From: Achromobacter sp. AONIH1
Lineage (GTDB): Bacteria; Pseudomonadota; Gammaproteobacteria; Burkholderiales; Burkholderiaceae_B
Direction of reading: 5' to 3'
DNA: 64,000 nt
Assembly: GCF_002902905.1 (NCBI RefSeq)
Contig: NZ_CP026124.1
Location: 5,332,001 to 5,396,000 of the forward strand
Shown here: positions 36,691-44,774 of the stretch, piece after piece
Layout of the letters: each line of letters starts with the position of its first letter
Position numbering within the stretch: the first letter of the stretch is position 1
Notes under the pieces: model-generated
Told to the model about the DNA's origin: nothing
The model's database searches: none
Seen by the model: only the letters and a program-made list of their open reading frames with translations
Translations under genes and position numbers: made by a program

Positions 36691-36726
36691 AAAAAAGCCT
36701 CCCGGCGCCCATACCGGGAGGCTTTT
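36691..36726 (-). terminator. Intrinsic terminator of the small secreted-protein gene
   Basis: AAAAGCCTCCCGG (36693-36705) pairs with CCGGGAGGCTTTT (36714-36726) around an 8-base loop; the minus strand continues into U residues. About 75 bases past the stop of the gene at 36800. Confidence 0.9.
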
Positions 36727-36799
36727 GAGTTTCCGGGCGGCGACGGCGCCGCGTCGGAATCTCTTTTGCAAAGGAACTGCGGGTGTGGCCCGCGCCGGC

Positions 36800-37066
36800 T
36801 TACTTGGCCGGCGTGGTCGCCGGCGTCATCGCGCCGGCCTTGTCGGTCTTGTCCATCTTGTCGGACTTGGCGGCGGCGGGCTTGGCGGCTGCCGGCTTGG
36901 CCGAGGTCTTATCGGCCTTGTGGTGTTTGCCCGTGTGTTCCATCTGACTCTTGGTTTCGCCCGGCTTGGCGGTCGCGTCCGCGGCGAAGGCCGCCGGCGC
37001 CGCCGCGAGACCCAGGCACAGCGCCGAGGTGGAAAGGAACGCGGCAATACGGGAGTGGGTCGTCAT
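36800..37066 (-). CDS. Small secreted Lys/Ala-rich protein
   Basis: 88 residues. A clear Sec signal peptide (MTTHSRIAAFLSTSALCLGL, cleavage near AFA-AD) is followed by about 60 residues rich in lysine, alanine, threonine and aspartate, with short repeats (AAAKPAAAKSDKMDKTDKA) and two histidines (KHHKADK). No domain is recognised; the mature part is probably disordered. AGGAG lies upstream of the ATG at 37066; the open frame further upstream is not needed. A dedicated terminator supports a real transcript. Similar small Lys-rich periplasmic proteins are common and of unknown role. Confidence 0.75.
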   Translation of the reverse strand: MTTHSRIAAFLSTSALCLGLAAAPAAFAADATAKPGETKSQMEHTGKHHKADKTSAKPAAAKPAAAKSDKMDKTDKAGAMTPATTPAK

Positions 37067-37231
37067 GTCATGTACTCCTGAATGATCAAAGGCCCAGGGC
37101 CTTCTTCCAGCAAGGTGCGGCGAGGTGTTCACCGCAAGCCCCGTACTTCGTTGGAATGCAGACCGGCGCGAAGGTTCTGCGCGGAACCAGAAATTTTCCC
37201 GCGCTAACGCTTGGTCATGAGATCGTGACAA

Positions 37232-38059
37232 TCATGCTTCGAATGCCAGCAGCGCAACCGTGGCGAACAGCATGAGCGCGAAGCAGGCTCTCAGCCGGCG
37301 TTCAGGCAGACGATAGGCCAGGCGCACGCCCACCGGCACGAAGGCGAGGCTGCCCACGGCCAGCGGCGCGCCCACCATCCAGTTGGCCTGCCCGGCCCAG
37401 GTGTACGTGATGAGCGCGATGGTGGAGCCGGGTATCACCATGCTCAGGGCCAGCGCCTGCGCGGTGGTCTGCGGCAGGCGGAACACCGAGGTGATGATGG
37501 GCACGGCCAGCACCGCGCCGCCGACGCCGAAGAATCCACCGAGCGTGCCGCACAGCATGCCCAGCGCGCTGGCGCGGCGCGGCGTGAAGACAGGCGCGGC
37601 GGTCTGCGGCGAAGCCTCCTTGCTTGCGTTCTTGTTCCGATCCTTGTGCGCGCCCTTGCCGGCATCGCGCGCCGCCGTCGGCCGCGAGGCGCGCCAGGTC
37701 TGCCATACATAGAACAGCGCGATGAAGAACAGGAATACCGCGAAGCTCAGGCGCAGGCTGCTTGAGTCGATGCCCAGCGCCAACCGCGCGCCGAACCAGG
37801 TGAACACGACCGCGCCCGCCGCGCCGGCCGCGGCCACGCGCTTGTCGATCCGCACCTGCTGGTTGTACTTGCGCACGGCCATCATGATGGTGGGCAGCAC
37901 CATGATCAGCGCCGTGCCCTGCGCCAGCTGCTGCGGCATGTCCATCAGCAGCACCAGCGCCGGAATCGCGATCAGCCCGCCGCCGATGCCCAGCACGCCG
38001 CCCATGAAGCCGATGAGGCCGCCCGCGGCCAGGCACAGCACGATGACGAACAGATTCAC
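37232..38059 (-). CDS. TSUP (sulfite exporter TauE/SafE) family permease
   Basis: 275 residues and about eight membrane helices, with the repeated family motifs GFMGGVLGIGGGLIAIPAL in the first half and GTLGGFFGVGGAVLAVPII in the second. A charged, Lys/Asn-rich cytoplasmic loop (AHKDRNKNASKEAS) divides the halves. TSUP proteins export sulfite or organosulfonates or take up small acids; the substrate is unknown here. The start is GTG at 38059 with GAGG upstream, nine bases after the radA stop, so it is probably co-transcribed with radA. Confidence 0.9.
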   Translation of the reverse strand: MNLFVIVLCLAAGGLIGFMGGVLGIGGGLIAIPALVLLMDMPQQLAQGTALIMVLPTIMMAVRKYNQQVRIDKRVAAAGAAGAVVFTWFGARLALGIDSSSLRLSFAVFLFFIALFYVWQTWRASRPTAARDAGKGAHKDRNKNASKEASPQTAAPVFTPRRASALGMLCGTLGGFFGVGGAVLAVPIITSVFRLPQTTAQALALSMVIPGSTIALITYTWAGQANWMVGAPLAVGSLAFVPVGVRLAYRLPERRLRACFALMLFATVALLAFEA

Positions 38060-38068
38060 AAGCGATCC

Positions 38069-39430
38069 TCAGCGCAACTTGTCCAGCGCGGCGTCGAGCC
38101 GGTCGACCGCCCAGATCTCCAGGCCCTCGATGGGCTGGCGCGGCGCGTTGGCCTTGGGGATCAGCGCCACGCTGAAGCCCAGTTTGGCGGCCTCGCGCAA
38201 ACGCTCTTGTCCGCGCGGCGCGGGCCGGATTTCGCCGGCCAGGCCGACTTCGCCGAACGCGATCAGTCCGCGCGGCAGCGGCCGGTCGCGCAGCGACGAC
38301 ATGATGGCGAGCAGCACCGGAAGGTCGGCCGCCGGCTCGGTGATGCGCACGCCGCCGACGGCGTTGACGAACACGTCCTGGTCGAAGGTGGACACGCCCG
38401 CGTGCCGGTGCAGCACCGCCAGCAGCATGGCCAGGCGGTTGCCTTCCAGGCCCACGGTCAGGCGCCGCGGATTGGGCGCGTGCGAGCTATCCACCAGCGC
38501 CTGGATCTCGACCAGCAGCGGCCGCGTGCCTTCCTGCGTGGCCATCACGCAGGAGCCGGCGACCTGCTGCTCGTGCTGCGACAGGAACAGCGCGGACGGA
38601 TTGGCCACGCCGCGCAGGCCACGGTCGGTCATGGCGAACACGCCCAGCTCGTTGACCGCGCCGAAGCGGTTCTTGAACGCGCGCACCAGCCGGTACGAGG
38701 AATGCGTGTCGCCCTCGAAGTACAGCACCGTGTCGACGATGTGCTCCAGCACGCGCGGCCCGGCCAGCGCGCCGTCCTTGGTGACGTGGCCGATCATGAC
38801 GATGGCGATGCCGGTCTGCTTGGCCAGCCGCGTCAGCTGCGCGGCGCATTCGCGCACCTGCGACACCGAACCGGGCGCGGCGGTCAGCTCGCCGCTGTAC
38901 AGCGTCTGGATCGAGTCGATCACGGCCACCGTCGGCTTCTGCTCGGACACGGCGGCCTGGATCGCCTCCAGCCGGATCTCGGCCAACAGGTTGACGTTGC
39001 CGGTGGCCAGGCCCAGCCGGCGGGCGCGCAGCGCGACCTGCTCGGCCGATTCCTCGCCGGTAACGTACAGCACCGGGGTGGTCTCGGACAGGGACGCCAG
39101 CGCCTGCAGCAGCAGCGTGGACTTGCCGATGCCGGGGTCGCCGCCGATCAGCACCACGGCGCCGGCCACCAGGCCGCCGCCCAGCACACGGTCGAATTCA
39201 TCGAGGCCAGTAGGCTGGCGCGGCGTCTCGCGGGCCTCGATCTCGGACAGGCTGCGCACCGGACTGCTGCTGGCCAGCGGCGCATACCGGTGGGCCGCCG
39301 CCGACGGGGCGGACGACTCCACGGTTTCCTCCAGCGTGTTCCAGGCATTGCAGTGCGGGCATTTGCCCTGCCACTTCGGGGTGGTGCCGCCGCATTCGGC
39401 GCAAACGTAGACGGTTCGATTCTTTGCCAT
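38069..39430 (-). CDS. radA: DNA repair protein RadA
   Basis: 453-residue RecA-related helicase that promotes branch migration in recombination. Domains in order: N-terminal zinc finger (C10, C13, C24, C27 in YVCAECGG and GKCPHCNAW), RecA-like ATPase with Walker A GDPGIGKSTLLLQ, the RadA-specific KNRFG motif (FKNRFGAVNELGVF), and a Lon-like C-terminal domain (VFVNAVGGVRITEPAADL, GEVGLAGEIRP). Start MAKNRTVYVC at 39430; an upstream ATG in frame (39484) is not family-like. Confidence 0.97.
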   Translation of the reverse strand: MAKNRTVYVCAECGGTTPKWQGKCPHCNAWNTLEETVESSAPSAAAHRYAPLASSSPVRSLSEIEARETPRQPTGLDEFDRVLGGGLVAGAVVLIGGDPGIGKSTLLLQALASLSETTPVLYVTGEESAEQVALRARRLGLATGNVNLLAEIRLEAIQAAVSEQKPTVAVIDSIQTLYSGELTAAPGSVSQVRECAAQLTRLAKQTGIAIVMIGHVTKDGALAGPRVLEHIVDTVLYFEGDTHSSYRLVRAFKNRFGAVNELGVFAMTDRGLRGVANPSALFLSQHEQQVAGSCVMATQEGTRPLLVEIQALVDSSHAPNPRRLTVGLEGNRLAMLLAVLHRHAGVSTFDQDVFVNAVGGVRITEPAADLPVLLAIMSSLRDRPLPRGLIAFGEVGLAGEIRPAPRGQERLREAAKLGFSVALIPKANAPRQPIEGLEIWAVDRLDAALDKLR

Positions 39431-39865
39431 CCCCCAGAGTTTACCGATATCCCTTCCCCTGCTTGGCGCTCGCGGCCACGGCATGTGGACGATTTCGCGT
39501 CACCAACCAGCACGGATGCCCCGGCTTGGTGCATGGATCTTTCAACAGACTTTCGAAAACCACAAGAATTCGAGAAACTGGGGGCCAGATACAAGAAATT
39601 AACTGCCGGATTTTTGCAAATCGCGCATAATCAGGCGATCACACGCAACGACAATCCGCCGGCCTTTAAGGCGGTGCCGGCGCCCGGTCCTGGTCCGGGC
39701 GCAATGGCGAAATCGCCGCGTGATCGCTGGGCGGCTTTCCAGGACGCCGCACTAAACCGGAACACGACCCAAGCCTGACGAGACCGCCGGACCACCGGCG
39801 CGGCGAACGCGAAGGTCAAACGTGCATGCGCCTTGCCACCGGGCGCATCCGCGAGGAGTACGCGC
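39431..39865. other. 435-bp stretch without a recognisable gene
   Basis: Lies between the divergent radA and the membrane-protein gene at 39866. It is AT-richer near 39540-39640, where promoters are likely (CATAAT at 39626-39631), and GC-rich afterwards. A 24-codon frame from ATG 39704 to 39778 is visible but has no ribosome site or motif that I would defend. Confidence 0.4.
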
Positions 39866-40495
39866 ATGAGCACTACGTATCGCCCCCCATTCGACGAAGA
39901 CGACGAGCTGGACCTGCGCGCCCTGTACCGTAAGACCAGATCCGGCAGTCCGGAACTGGACGCGGCGGTACGACGCAGCTGGCATCCCGGACATAGCTGG
40001 CACCCAGGCTGGGCCGCCGCCGCCTGCGCCTTCCTGGTCGCCGGCCTGTTCACCTGGACCAACATGCGCGAGAACGCCGACGCGCCGGACAGCAATCCGA
40101 TCGCGCAACTGATGGCGCCCAGCGAATCAGGGACGGATAAAGATCGCCCCGCCGCCGCCGAGTCCGCCGTCGCTCAGCCCCAGGAAGCGCCGGCCGTGCA
40201 GCGCGCCGCGCTGCCCGCGCCGGAGTCCGCATTGCCGCCACAACAGGCCGCCCCCGCGGCCGAAGCGTCAGCGCCTGGCGCCGCCCAGCCCGAGGCGGCC
40301 GCGCAGGAACCCGCCCAGGCGCAGGCGGCCCTGAGCGACGAAGAGATCGAGTCGCGGCTGGCTCATATCCGCAGCCTGATGCAGGACGATCAACAGGAAG
40401 ATGCCGCGCACGCGCTGCAGGAACTGCGCCAGGCCGTTCCCGACCTGACCGTGCCGGACGACCTGCAGGAACTGGCCCAGCAGCATCCCGCCTGA
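39866..40495 (+). CDS. Single-pass membrane protein of unknown function
   Basis: 209 residues. An acidic then basic N-terminus (FDEDDELDLRALYRKTRSGS) precedes one membrane helix (about residues 48-66, WAAAACAFLVAGLFTW). A long Ala/Pro/Gln-rich, probably disordered and periplasmic stretch follows (about 75-155), ending in a charged C-terminal helix-turn (LSDEEIESRLAHIRSLMQDD ... ALQELRQAVPDL). GAGGAG precedes the ATG. The architecture recalls inner-membrane anti-sigma or cell-envelope scaffolding proteins, but no family was recognised. It lies before hpaR on the same strand with a 140-bp gap. Confidence 0.75.
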   Translation: MSTTYRPPFDEDDELDLRALYRKTRSGSPELDAAVRRSWHPGHSWHPGWAAAACAFLVAGLFTWTNMRENADAPDSNPIAQLMAPSESGTDKDRPAAAESAVAQPQEAPAVQRAALPAPESALPPQQAAPAAEASAPGAAQPEAAAQEPAQAQAALSDEEIESRLAHIRSLMQDDQQEDAAHALQELRQAVPDLTVPDDLQELAQQHPA

Positions 40496-40635
40496 CCGTC
40501 GTCCCGGTCCAGGCACGGGCGGCGCAAGGCCGCCTGACCATACCTGTCATCCTCCTTACGCCGGACCCCTGTTTCATGCGGGTCCGGCGAGAAATTGCGG
40601 GTAAGAACCGGCGGCTTCTTGCTAACATAGCCGCC

Positions 40636-41076
40636 ATGAGTCCGAGCTTCCACCACCGCAATCTCCCCCATCTGCTGCTGTACGCGCGCGAAACCCTGAT
40701 GGCACATTTCCGGCCCTTGCTGCATGCGGCCGGCGTCACCGAACAGCAATGGCGGGTCCTGCGCACGCTGAGCGAAGTCGGCTCGATGGAGCCCAATCAG
40801 ATCGCGCGCAGCTGCCAGATCCTCAGCCCCAGCCTGACCCGCATGCTGGCCGGCATGGAAGAGCAAGGCCTGATCAAGCGCGCGCGTTCCAGCCAGGACC
40901 AGCGCCGCCAGGAAATCTCGCTGACGTCCAAGAGCAACAAGCTGATCGACCGCATGCGACCGCAGGTCGACGCCAAGTACGAAGAACTCGAAGCCCGCAT
41001 CGGCAAGGAACTGCTGGACCGGCTCTACCGCGATGTGGACGCCATGGTCGAGCAGGTCCGCCGCGACGCGGAGTAA
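40636..41076 (+). CDS. hpaR: MarR-family repressor of homoprotocatechuate degradation
   Basis: A 146-residue winged-helix dimer. HLLLYARETLMAHFRPLLHA, VTEQQWRVLRTLSEVGSMEPNQIARSCQILSPSLTRMLAGMEEQGLIKR and DQRRQEISLT follow E. coli HpaR (HpcR) closely, including the TEQQWRI/V core. HpaR represses the meta-cleavage operon until an aromatic effector is present. Adjacency to hpaD and the two palindromes at 43539 and 43658 support the assignment. It converges with hpaD; an 8-bp hairpin (41077-41094) lies between but lacks a U run. Confidence 0.9.
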   Translation: MSPSFHHRNLPHLLLYARETLMAHFRPLLHAAGVTEQQWRVLRTLSEVGSMEPNQIARSCQILSPSLTRMLAGMEEQGLIKRARSSQDQRRQEISLTSKSNKLIDRMRPQVDAKYEELEARIGKELLDRLYRDVDAMVEQVRRDAE

Positions 41077-41106
41077 GACCGGCGGGCGCCGGTCCGCGCC
41101 GCGCGC

Positions 41107-41958
41107 TCAGGCCGGCACCGGAAAGACCGCGTTCAGCTGGCCCGTGCCGGAGCTGGCGAAGTACTCGGTGACGATCTCCGCCGGCTGGTCGTAGGCATCC
41201 CAGCCCAGCAGGCCCAACAGCATGGCGGTATCGTGCATGCCGCCCTCGCCCACGCACAGGTCCGCGTATTCCGGCAGCATGGCGCAAAAGGTCTTCCAGT
41301 CGCCCTGGCGCCACAGATCCACCACGCGCAAGTCCACCTGCCGGAAGAACTCCCGGCTGATCTCGTGCATGGTGGCTTCGCCGCTGCCGTTGTCGTTGAA
41401 GCGATGCGACAGCGAGCCGCTGGCCAGCACCGCCACACGGCTGTCGCTCTGCTCGATCGCCTGGCGCAGCGCGGCGCCGAAGCGTCGGCTGTCCTCCAGC
41501 GTGTGCCAGGCGCACCAGGCAGCCACCGACACCACCTTGAAACGGTCGTCGCCGTTCATGTAGCGCATCGGCACCAACGTGCCGTATTCCAGTTCCAGGC
41601 TGCCGATTTCGTGCGCGCGCGTACCCACGCCCGCCGCGTTGGCGCATTCGGCGATGCGGCGGCCCAGTTCGGGATCGCCACGGTAGGCGTAGCGCATGTC
41701 CTTGATGAAATGCGGCAGCTCGTTGCTGGTGTAGCAGCCCTCGAAGCGATCGTTGCAATTGATGTGATAGCCGGCGTTGACCAGCCAGTGCACGTCCAGC
41801 ACCACCATCGTGTCCACATCGAGTTCGCGGCAACGCCGGCCGATCTCCCGATGCCCCTGGATCGCCGCCTCTCGGCAACCCTGATGCTTGCCGGGCATTT
41901 CCGACAGATACATCGACGGCACATGCGTCACCTTGGCCGCCAGCGCGAGCTTGCCCAT
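41107..41958 (-). CDS. hpaD: 3,4-dihydroxyphenylacetate 2,3-dioxygenase
   Basis: Extradiol ring-cleavage enzyme turning homoprotocatechuate into 5-carboxymethyl-2-hydroxymuconate semialdehyde. 283 residues of the class III (LigB) superfamily: KVTHVPSMYLSEMPG with the first metal histidine, VVLDVHWLVNAGYHI with the second, CYTSNELPHFIKD, and ASGSLSHRFNDN with the catalytic-site histidine. It follows hpaE after 51 bases on the same strand. The fold differs from the Fe/Mn class I homoprotocatechuate dioxygenases of Gram-positives. Confidence 0.93.
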   Translation of the reverse strand: MGKLALAAKVTHVPSMYLSEMPGKHQGCREAAIQGHREIGRRCRELDVDTMVVLDVHWLVNAGYHINCNDRFEGCYTSNELPHFIKDMRYAYRGDPELGRRIAECANAAGVGTRAHEIGSLELEYGTLVPMRYMNGDDRFKVVSVAAWCAWHTLEDSRRFGAALRQAIEQSDSRVAVLASGSLSHRFNDNGSGEATMHEISREFFRQVDLRVVDLWRQGDWKTFCAMLPEYADLCVGEGGMHDTAMLLGLLGWDAYDQPAEIVTEYFASSGTGQLNAVFPVPA

Positions 41959-42009
41959 GGTGTTTGTCTCCTGGTTCTGGTCTTGTGTTGTGGGGATATG
42001 AAGGACGGC

Positions 42010-43476
42010 CTACACGCCCCAGCGCGGGATGTGATGGCTGCCCATGGAAACGCAGACGTTCTTGACCTCGGCGAATACCTCGTAGCTGTATTCACCGCCT
42101 TCCCTGCCCGTGCCCGATTCCTTGGTGCCGCCGAAAGGCTGGCGCAGGTCGCGCACGTTCTGGCTGTTGATGAACACCATGCCGGCCTCGATGCGGCGCG
42201 CCAGCCGATGCGCGCGGCCGATATCGCGGGTCCAGATGTAGGACGCCAGTCCGTACTTCACATCGTTGGCCAGCGTCAGGCCGTCGACCTCGTCCTTGAA
42301 GGGCAGCAGGCAGGCGACCGGGCCGAAGATCTCTTCCTGGGCGCAGCGCATGCGGTTGTCCACGTCGGCCAGCACCGTGGGACGCACGAAATTGCCGCCA
42401 GCCAGCCGCGCCGGCAGGCCGGCGGGCAGTTCCGGACCGCCGGCCAGCACGCGGGCGCCCTCTTCCTCGGCCAGACGGATGTAGCCAGTGACCTTTTCCC
42501 AATGCTGGCGCGTGATCATCGAACCGACATGGGTATGCTCGTCGGTCGGGTCGCCCACCACCAGCCGGTTCGCGCGCTCGGCGAAGCGGCGCACGAAATC
42601 GTCGTAAATGGTTTCCTGCACGAAGATGCGCGAGCCGGCGGTGCAGCGTTCGCCGTTGAGCGAGAAGATGGTGAACAGCGCCGCGTCCAGCGCGCGTTCG
42701 ACATCGGCGTCGTCGAACACCAGCACCGGCGACTTGCCGCCCAGCTCCATCGAGTATTTCTTGACGCCGCCGGCGCTGGCCAGGATCTTCTTGCCGGTGA
42801 CGGTGCCGCCGGTGAACGAGATGGCGCGCACGCCCGGATGACGCACCAGCGCATCCCCCGCATCGGCGCCATAGCCCTGCACCACGTTCAGCACGCCGGG
42901 CGGAATGCCTGCCTCCAACGCCAGCATGCCGAGCTGGTCGGCGGTCAGCGGCGACAGCTCCGACATCTTCAGCACCGCCGTGTTGCCCAACGCCAGGCAC
43001 GGCGCCGTCTTCCAGGTGGCGGTCATGAAGGGCACGTTCCACGGCGAGATCAACGCGCACACGCCCACCGGCTGATACAGCGTGTAGTTCAGCATCTGGT
43101 CGTCGACCGGATAGGTGTGGCCGTTCATGCGGGTGCAGACTTCGGCGAAGAAATTGAAGTTCTCCGAGGCGCGCGGAATCAGCTGCTTGCGCGTCTGCGA
43201 GATCGGCAGGCCGGTGTCGCGCGTTTCCAACTCGGCCAGCATGGGCACGTTCTGATCGATCAGCTCGCCCAGCCGTCGCATCAGGCGGGCGCGCTCCTTG
43301 GCGGGCGTGTTGGCCCACTTGGGAAAGGCCTCGGCGGCGGCGGCCACGGCCGCGTCGATCTCGGCCTGACCGCCGGCGGCGACTTCGGCGATGGCCTCGC
43401 CCGTGGCTGGGTTATAGGTGACAAAGCGATCCTTGCTGTCGACCTGCCTGCCGTTGATCCAATGCTTGATGCTCAC
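42010..43476 (-). CDS. hpaE: 5-carboxymethyl-2-hydroxymuconate semialdehyde dehydrogenase
   Basis: 488-residue aldehyde dehydrogenase oxidising the ring-cleavage semialdehyde with NAD. The catalytic cysteine is in NGERCTAGSRIFVQ, the general base in SMELGGKSPVLVF, and the cofactor motif ISFTGGTVTGKKI and EEIFGPVACLLPF are present. Full family length. The first gene of the minus-strand hpaED unit; its start is about 60 bases from the palindrome at 43539, well placed for HpaR control. Confidence 0.94.
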   Translation of the reverse strand: MSIKHWINGRQVDSKDRFVTYNPATGEAIAEVAAGGQAEIDAAVAAAAEAFPKWANTPAKERARLMRRLGELIDQNVPMLAELETRDTGLPISQTRKQLIPRASENFNFFAEVCTRMNGHTYPVDDQMLNYTLYQPVGVCALISPWNVPFMTATWKTAPCLALGNTAVLKMSELSPLTADQLGMLALEAGIPPGVLNVVQGYGADAGDALVRHPGVRAISFTGGTVTGKKILASAGGVKKYSMELGGKSPVLVFDDADVERALDAALFTIFSLNGERCTAGSRIFVQETIYDDFVRRFAERANRLVVGDPTDEHTHVGSMITRQHWEKVTGYIRLAEEEGARVLAGGPELPAGLPARLAGGNFVRPTVLADVDNRMRCAQEEIFGPVACLLPFKDEVDGLTLANDVKYGLASYIWTRDIGRAHRLARRIEAGMVFINSQNVRDLRQPFGGTKESGTGREGGEYSYEVFAEVKNVCVSMGSHHIPRWGV

Positions 43477-43538
43477 GCTCGACTCCTGGCTGCGGACCGA
43501 CGCGCGGGCGGCGCCGCGCGGTCGGACATATCCTATTA

Positions 43539-43552
43539 GTTAACTCGTTAAC
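43539..43552. promoter_or_regulatory. Candidate HpaR operator next to hpaE
   Basis: GTTAAC-TC-GTTAAC: two palindromic hexamers, within an AT-rich stretch that contrasts with its surroundings. It lies 62 bases upstream of the hpaE start. Confidence 0.55.
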
Positions 43553-43657
43553 ATTATTATCGAAGAACCACGCCTGTCAACAGCCCGCGGCCCGCAGCGG
43601 GAAATCCCCAAGGCCGTTTGCGGCGCTGGCGCATTGCCGCTGGCGGGCTTTTTCACT

Positions 43658-43675
43658 ATCATTAATTAACATGAT
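43658..43675. promoter_or_regulatory. Candidate HpaR operator next to the HpaF-HpaG1 gene
   Basis: ATCAT-TAATTAAC-ATGAT, a 5-bp inverted repeat around an AT-rich core that shares TTAAC with the other site. It is 41 bases before the start of the plus-strand operon, so each divergent operon has one site. Confidence 0.55.
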
Positions 43676-43716
43676 AACCACTTAGCACGGAGGGGAACCC
43701 CGTTCCCGCAACCGCC

Positions 43717-44751
43717 ATGCCGCATATCTGGATCGAGTATTCAGGCAACCTGGACCTGGACACGCGCGCGCTGATGCGCACCGTGCAGGATGCCGCCATC
43801 GGCGACGGGTCGCTGTTTCCGCTGGCCGGCGCGCGCACCCGCGCCGTCAGGATCGACGACTGCCTGATCGTCGACGGCCATCCCGACAATGCCTTCGTCC
43901 ATGTGCTGCTGCGCATCGGCCACGGCCGCAGCGACGCGCAGAAGTCCGCGCTGGGGGAACGCGTGTTCCGGGCGCTGACCGACGCCATGGCGGCGCAGAT
44001 GGCGGCGCGGCCGCTGGGCCTGTCGCTGCAGATCGAGGAAGCGGATCCGGTGCTGAACTACAAGCTCAACAACTACCGCGACTACCTGAAGGCGCGCGCC
44101 GAGGCCGCGCTGCGGCCGCCGCGCACCGTGGTCGGCGCGGCGCTCAACTACCGGCAGCAGCTGGAGGCGCTGGGCGAAGCCGCGCACGCCCCGCCCTACC
44201 AGCGGCCGCCGCAAGCCCCCGTGCTGTATATCAAACCCGCCAACACCCACGCGCAGGACGGCGACGCCATCCTGGTGCCGGCCGACGTGGCCGAGGTGCA
44301 GGTGGGCGCCTGCCTGGGCATCGTGTTCGGCCGGACGGCCACCCGCGTCAGCGCGGCACAGGCGCTCGACTACGTGGCGGGCTACCGGGTGGTGGCCGAC
44401 CTGTCCGAGCCGCACGCCAGCTACTTCCGGCCCGCGCTCAAGCAGCAGTGCCGCGACGGCTTCTGCCCCATCGGCCGGGACCTGACGCCCGCCGCATCGG
44501 TCGCCAATCCCGACGCGCTGGACATCGAGGTGCTGGTTGACGGCCAGACCGCGCAGCGCGCCACCACCGCCGACCTGGTCCGCCCGGTGGCGCGGCTGAT
44601 CGCCGATGTGACCGCCTTCATGAGCTTCGAGCCGGGCGACATCCTGCTCGCGGGCGTACCTGCCGGCGCGCCGCGCCTGCGGGCCGGCCAGCGCTACGAG
44701 ATCCGCATCGCCGGCGTCGGCTCGCTGGCCAACCGCCTGCAGGCGGCCTGA
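43717..44751 (+). CDS. Fusion of 5-carboxymethyl-2-hydroxymuconate isomerase (HpaF) and HpaG N-half-like FAH domain
   Basis: 344 residues. Residues 1 to about 120 (MPHIWIEYSGNLDLDTRAL, FPLAGARTRAVRIDD, DNAFVHVLLRIGHGRSD, LSLQIEEADPVLNYKLNN) match the whole HpaF tautomerase, including the N-terminal proline P2 as catalytic base. From about 135 (RTVVGAALNYRQQLEALGEA, VLYIKPANTHAQDG, QQCRDGFCPIG) to the end it matches the first half of E. coli HpaG, a fumarylacetoacetate-hydrolase-like decarboxylase/isomerase. In E. coli, HpaF is separate and HpaG is a duplicated two-domain protein. The second HpaG half is the next gene. Start matches the family; the GGAGGGG upstream is 21 bases away, unusually far. 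Confidence 0.9.
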   Translation: MPHIWIEYSGNLDLDTRALMRTVQDAAIGDGSLFPLAGARTRAVRIDDCLIVDGHPDNAFVHVLLRIGHGRSDAQKSALGERVFRALTDAMAAQMAARPLGLSLQIEEADPVLNYKLNNYRDYLKARAEAALRPPRTVVGAALNYRQQLEALGEAAHAPPYQRPPQAPVLYIKPANTHAQDGDAILVPADVAEVQVGACLGIVFGRTATRVSAAQALDYVAGYRVVADLSEPHASYFRPALKQQCRDGFCPIGRDLTPAASVANPDALDIEVLVDGQTAQRATTADLVRPVARLIADVTAFMSFEPGDILLAGVPAGAPRLRAGQRYEIRIAGVGSLANRLQAA

Positions 44752-44774
44752 ATCCTTCCCCTATCGGACCCGCC

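Noticed and set aside
39704..39778. A 24-codon frame upstream of the membrane-protein gene
   Set aside because: Too short, without a ribosome site; could be a leader peptide but nothing supports it.
41077..41094. Hairpin between hpaR and hpaD as a terminator
   Set aside because: Eight-bp stem with a tiny loop and no U run on either strand; kept only as a note in the hpaR entry.
43717..44751. Frameshift joining two separate genes as the explanation for the HpaF-HpaG1 fusion
   Set aside because: Both domains are complete and continuous in one frame with a short linker; no stop, ribosome site or start is seen at the junction.
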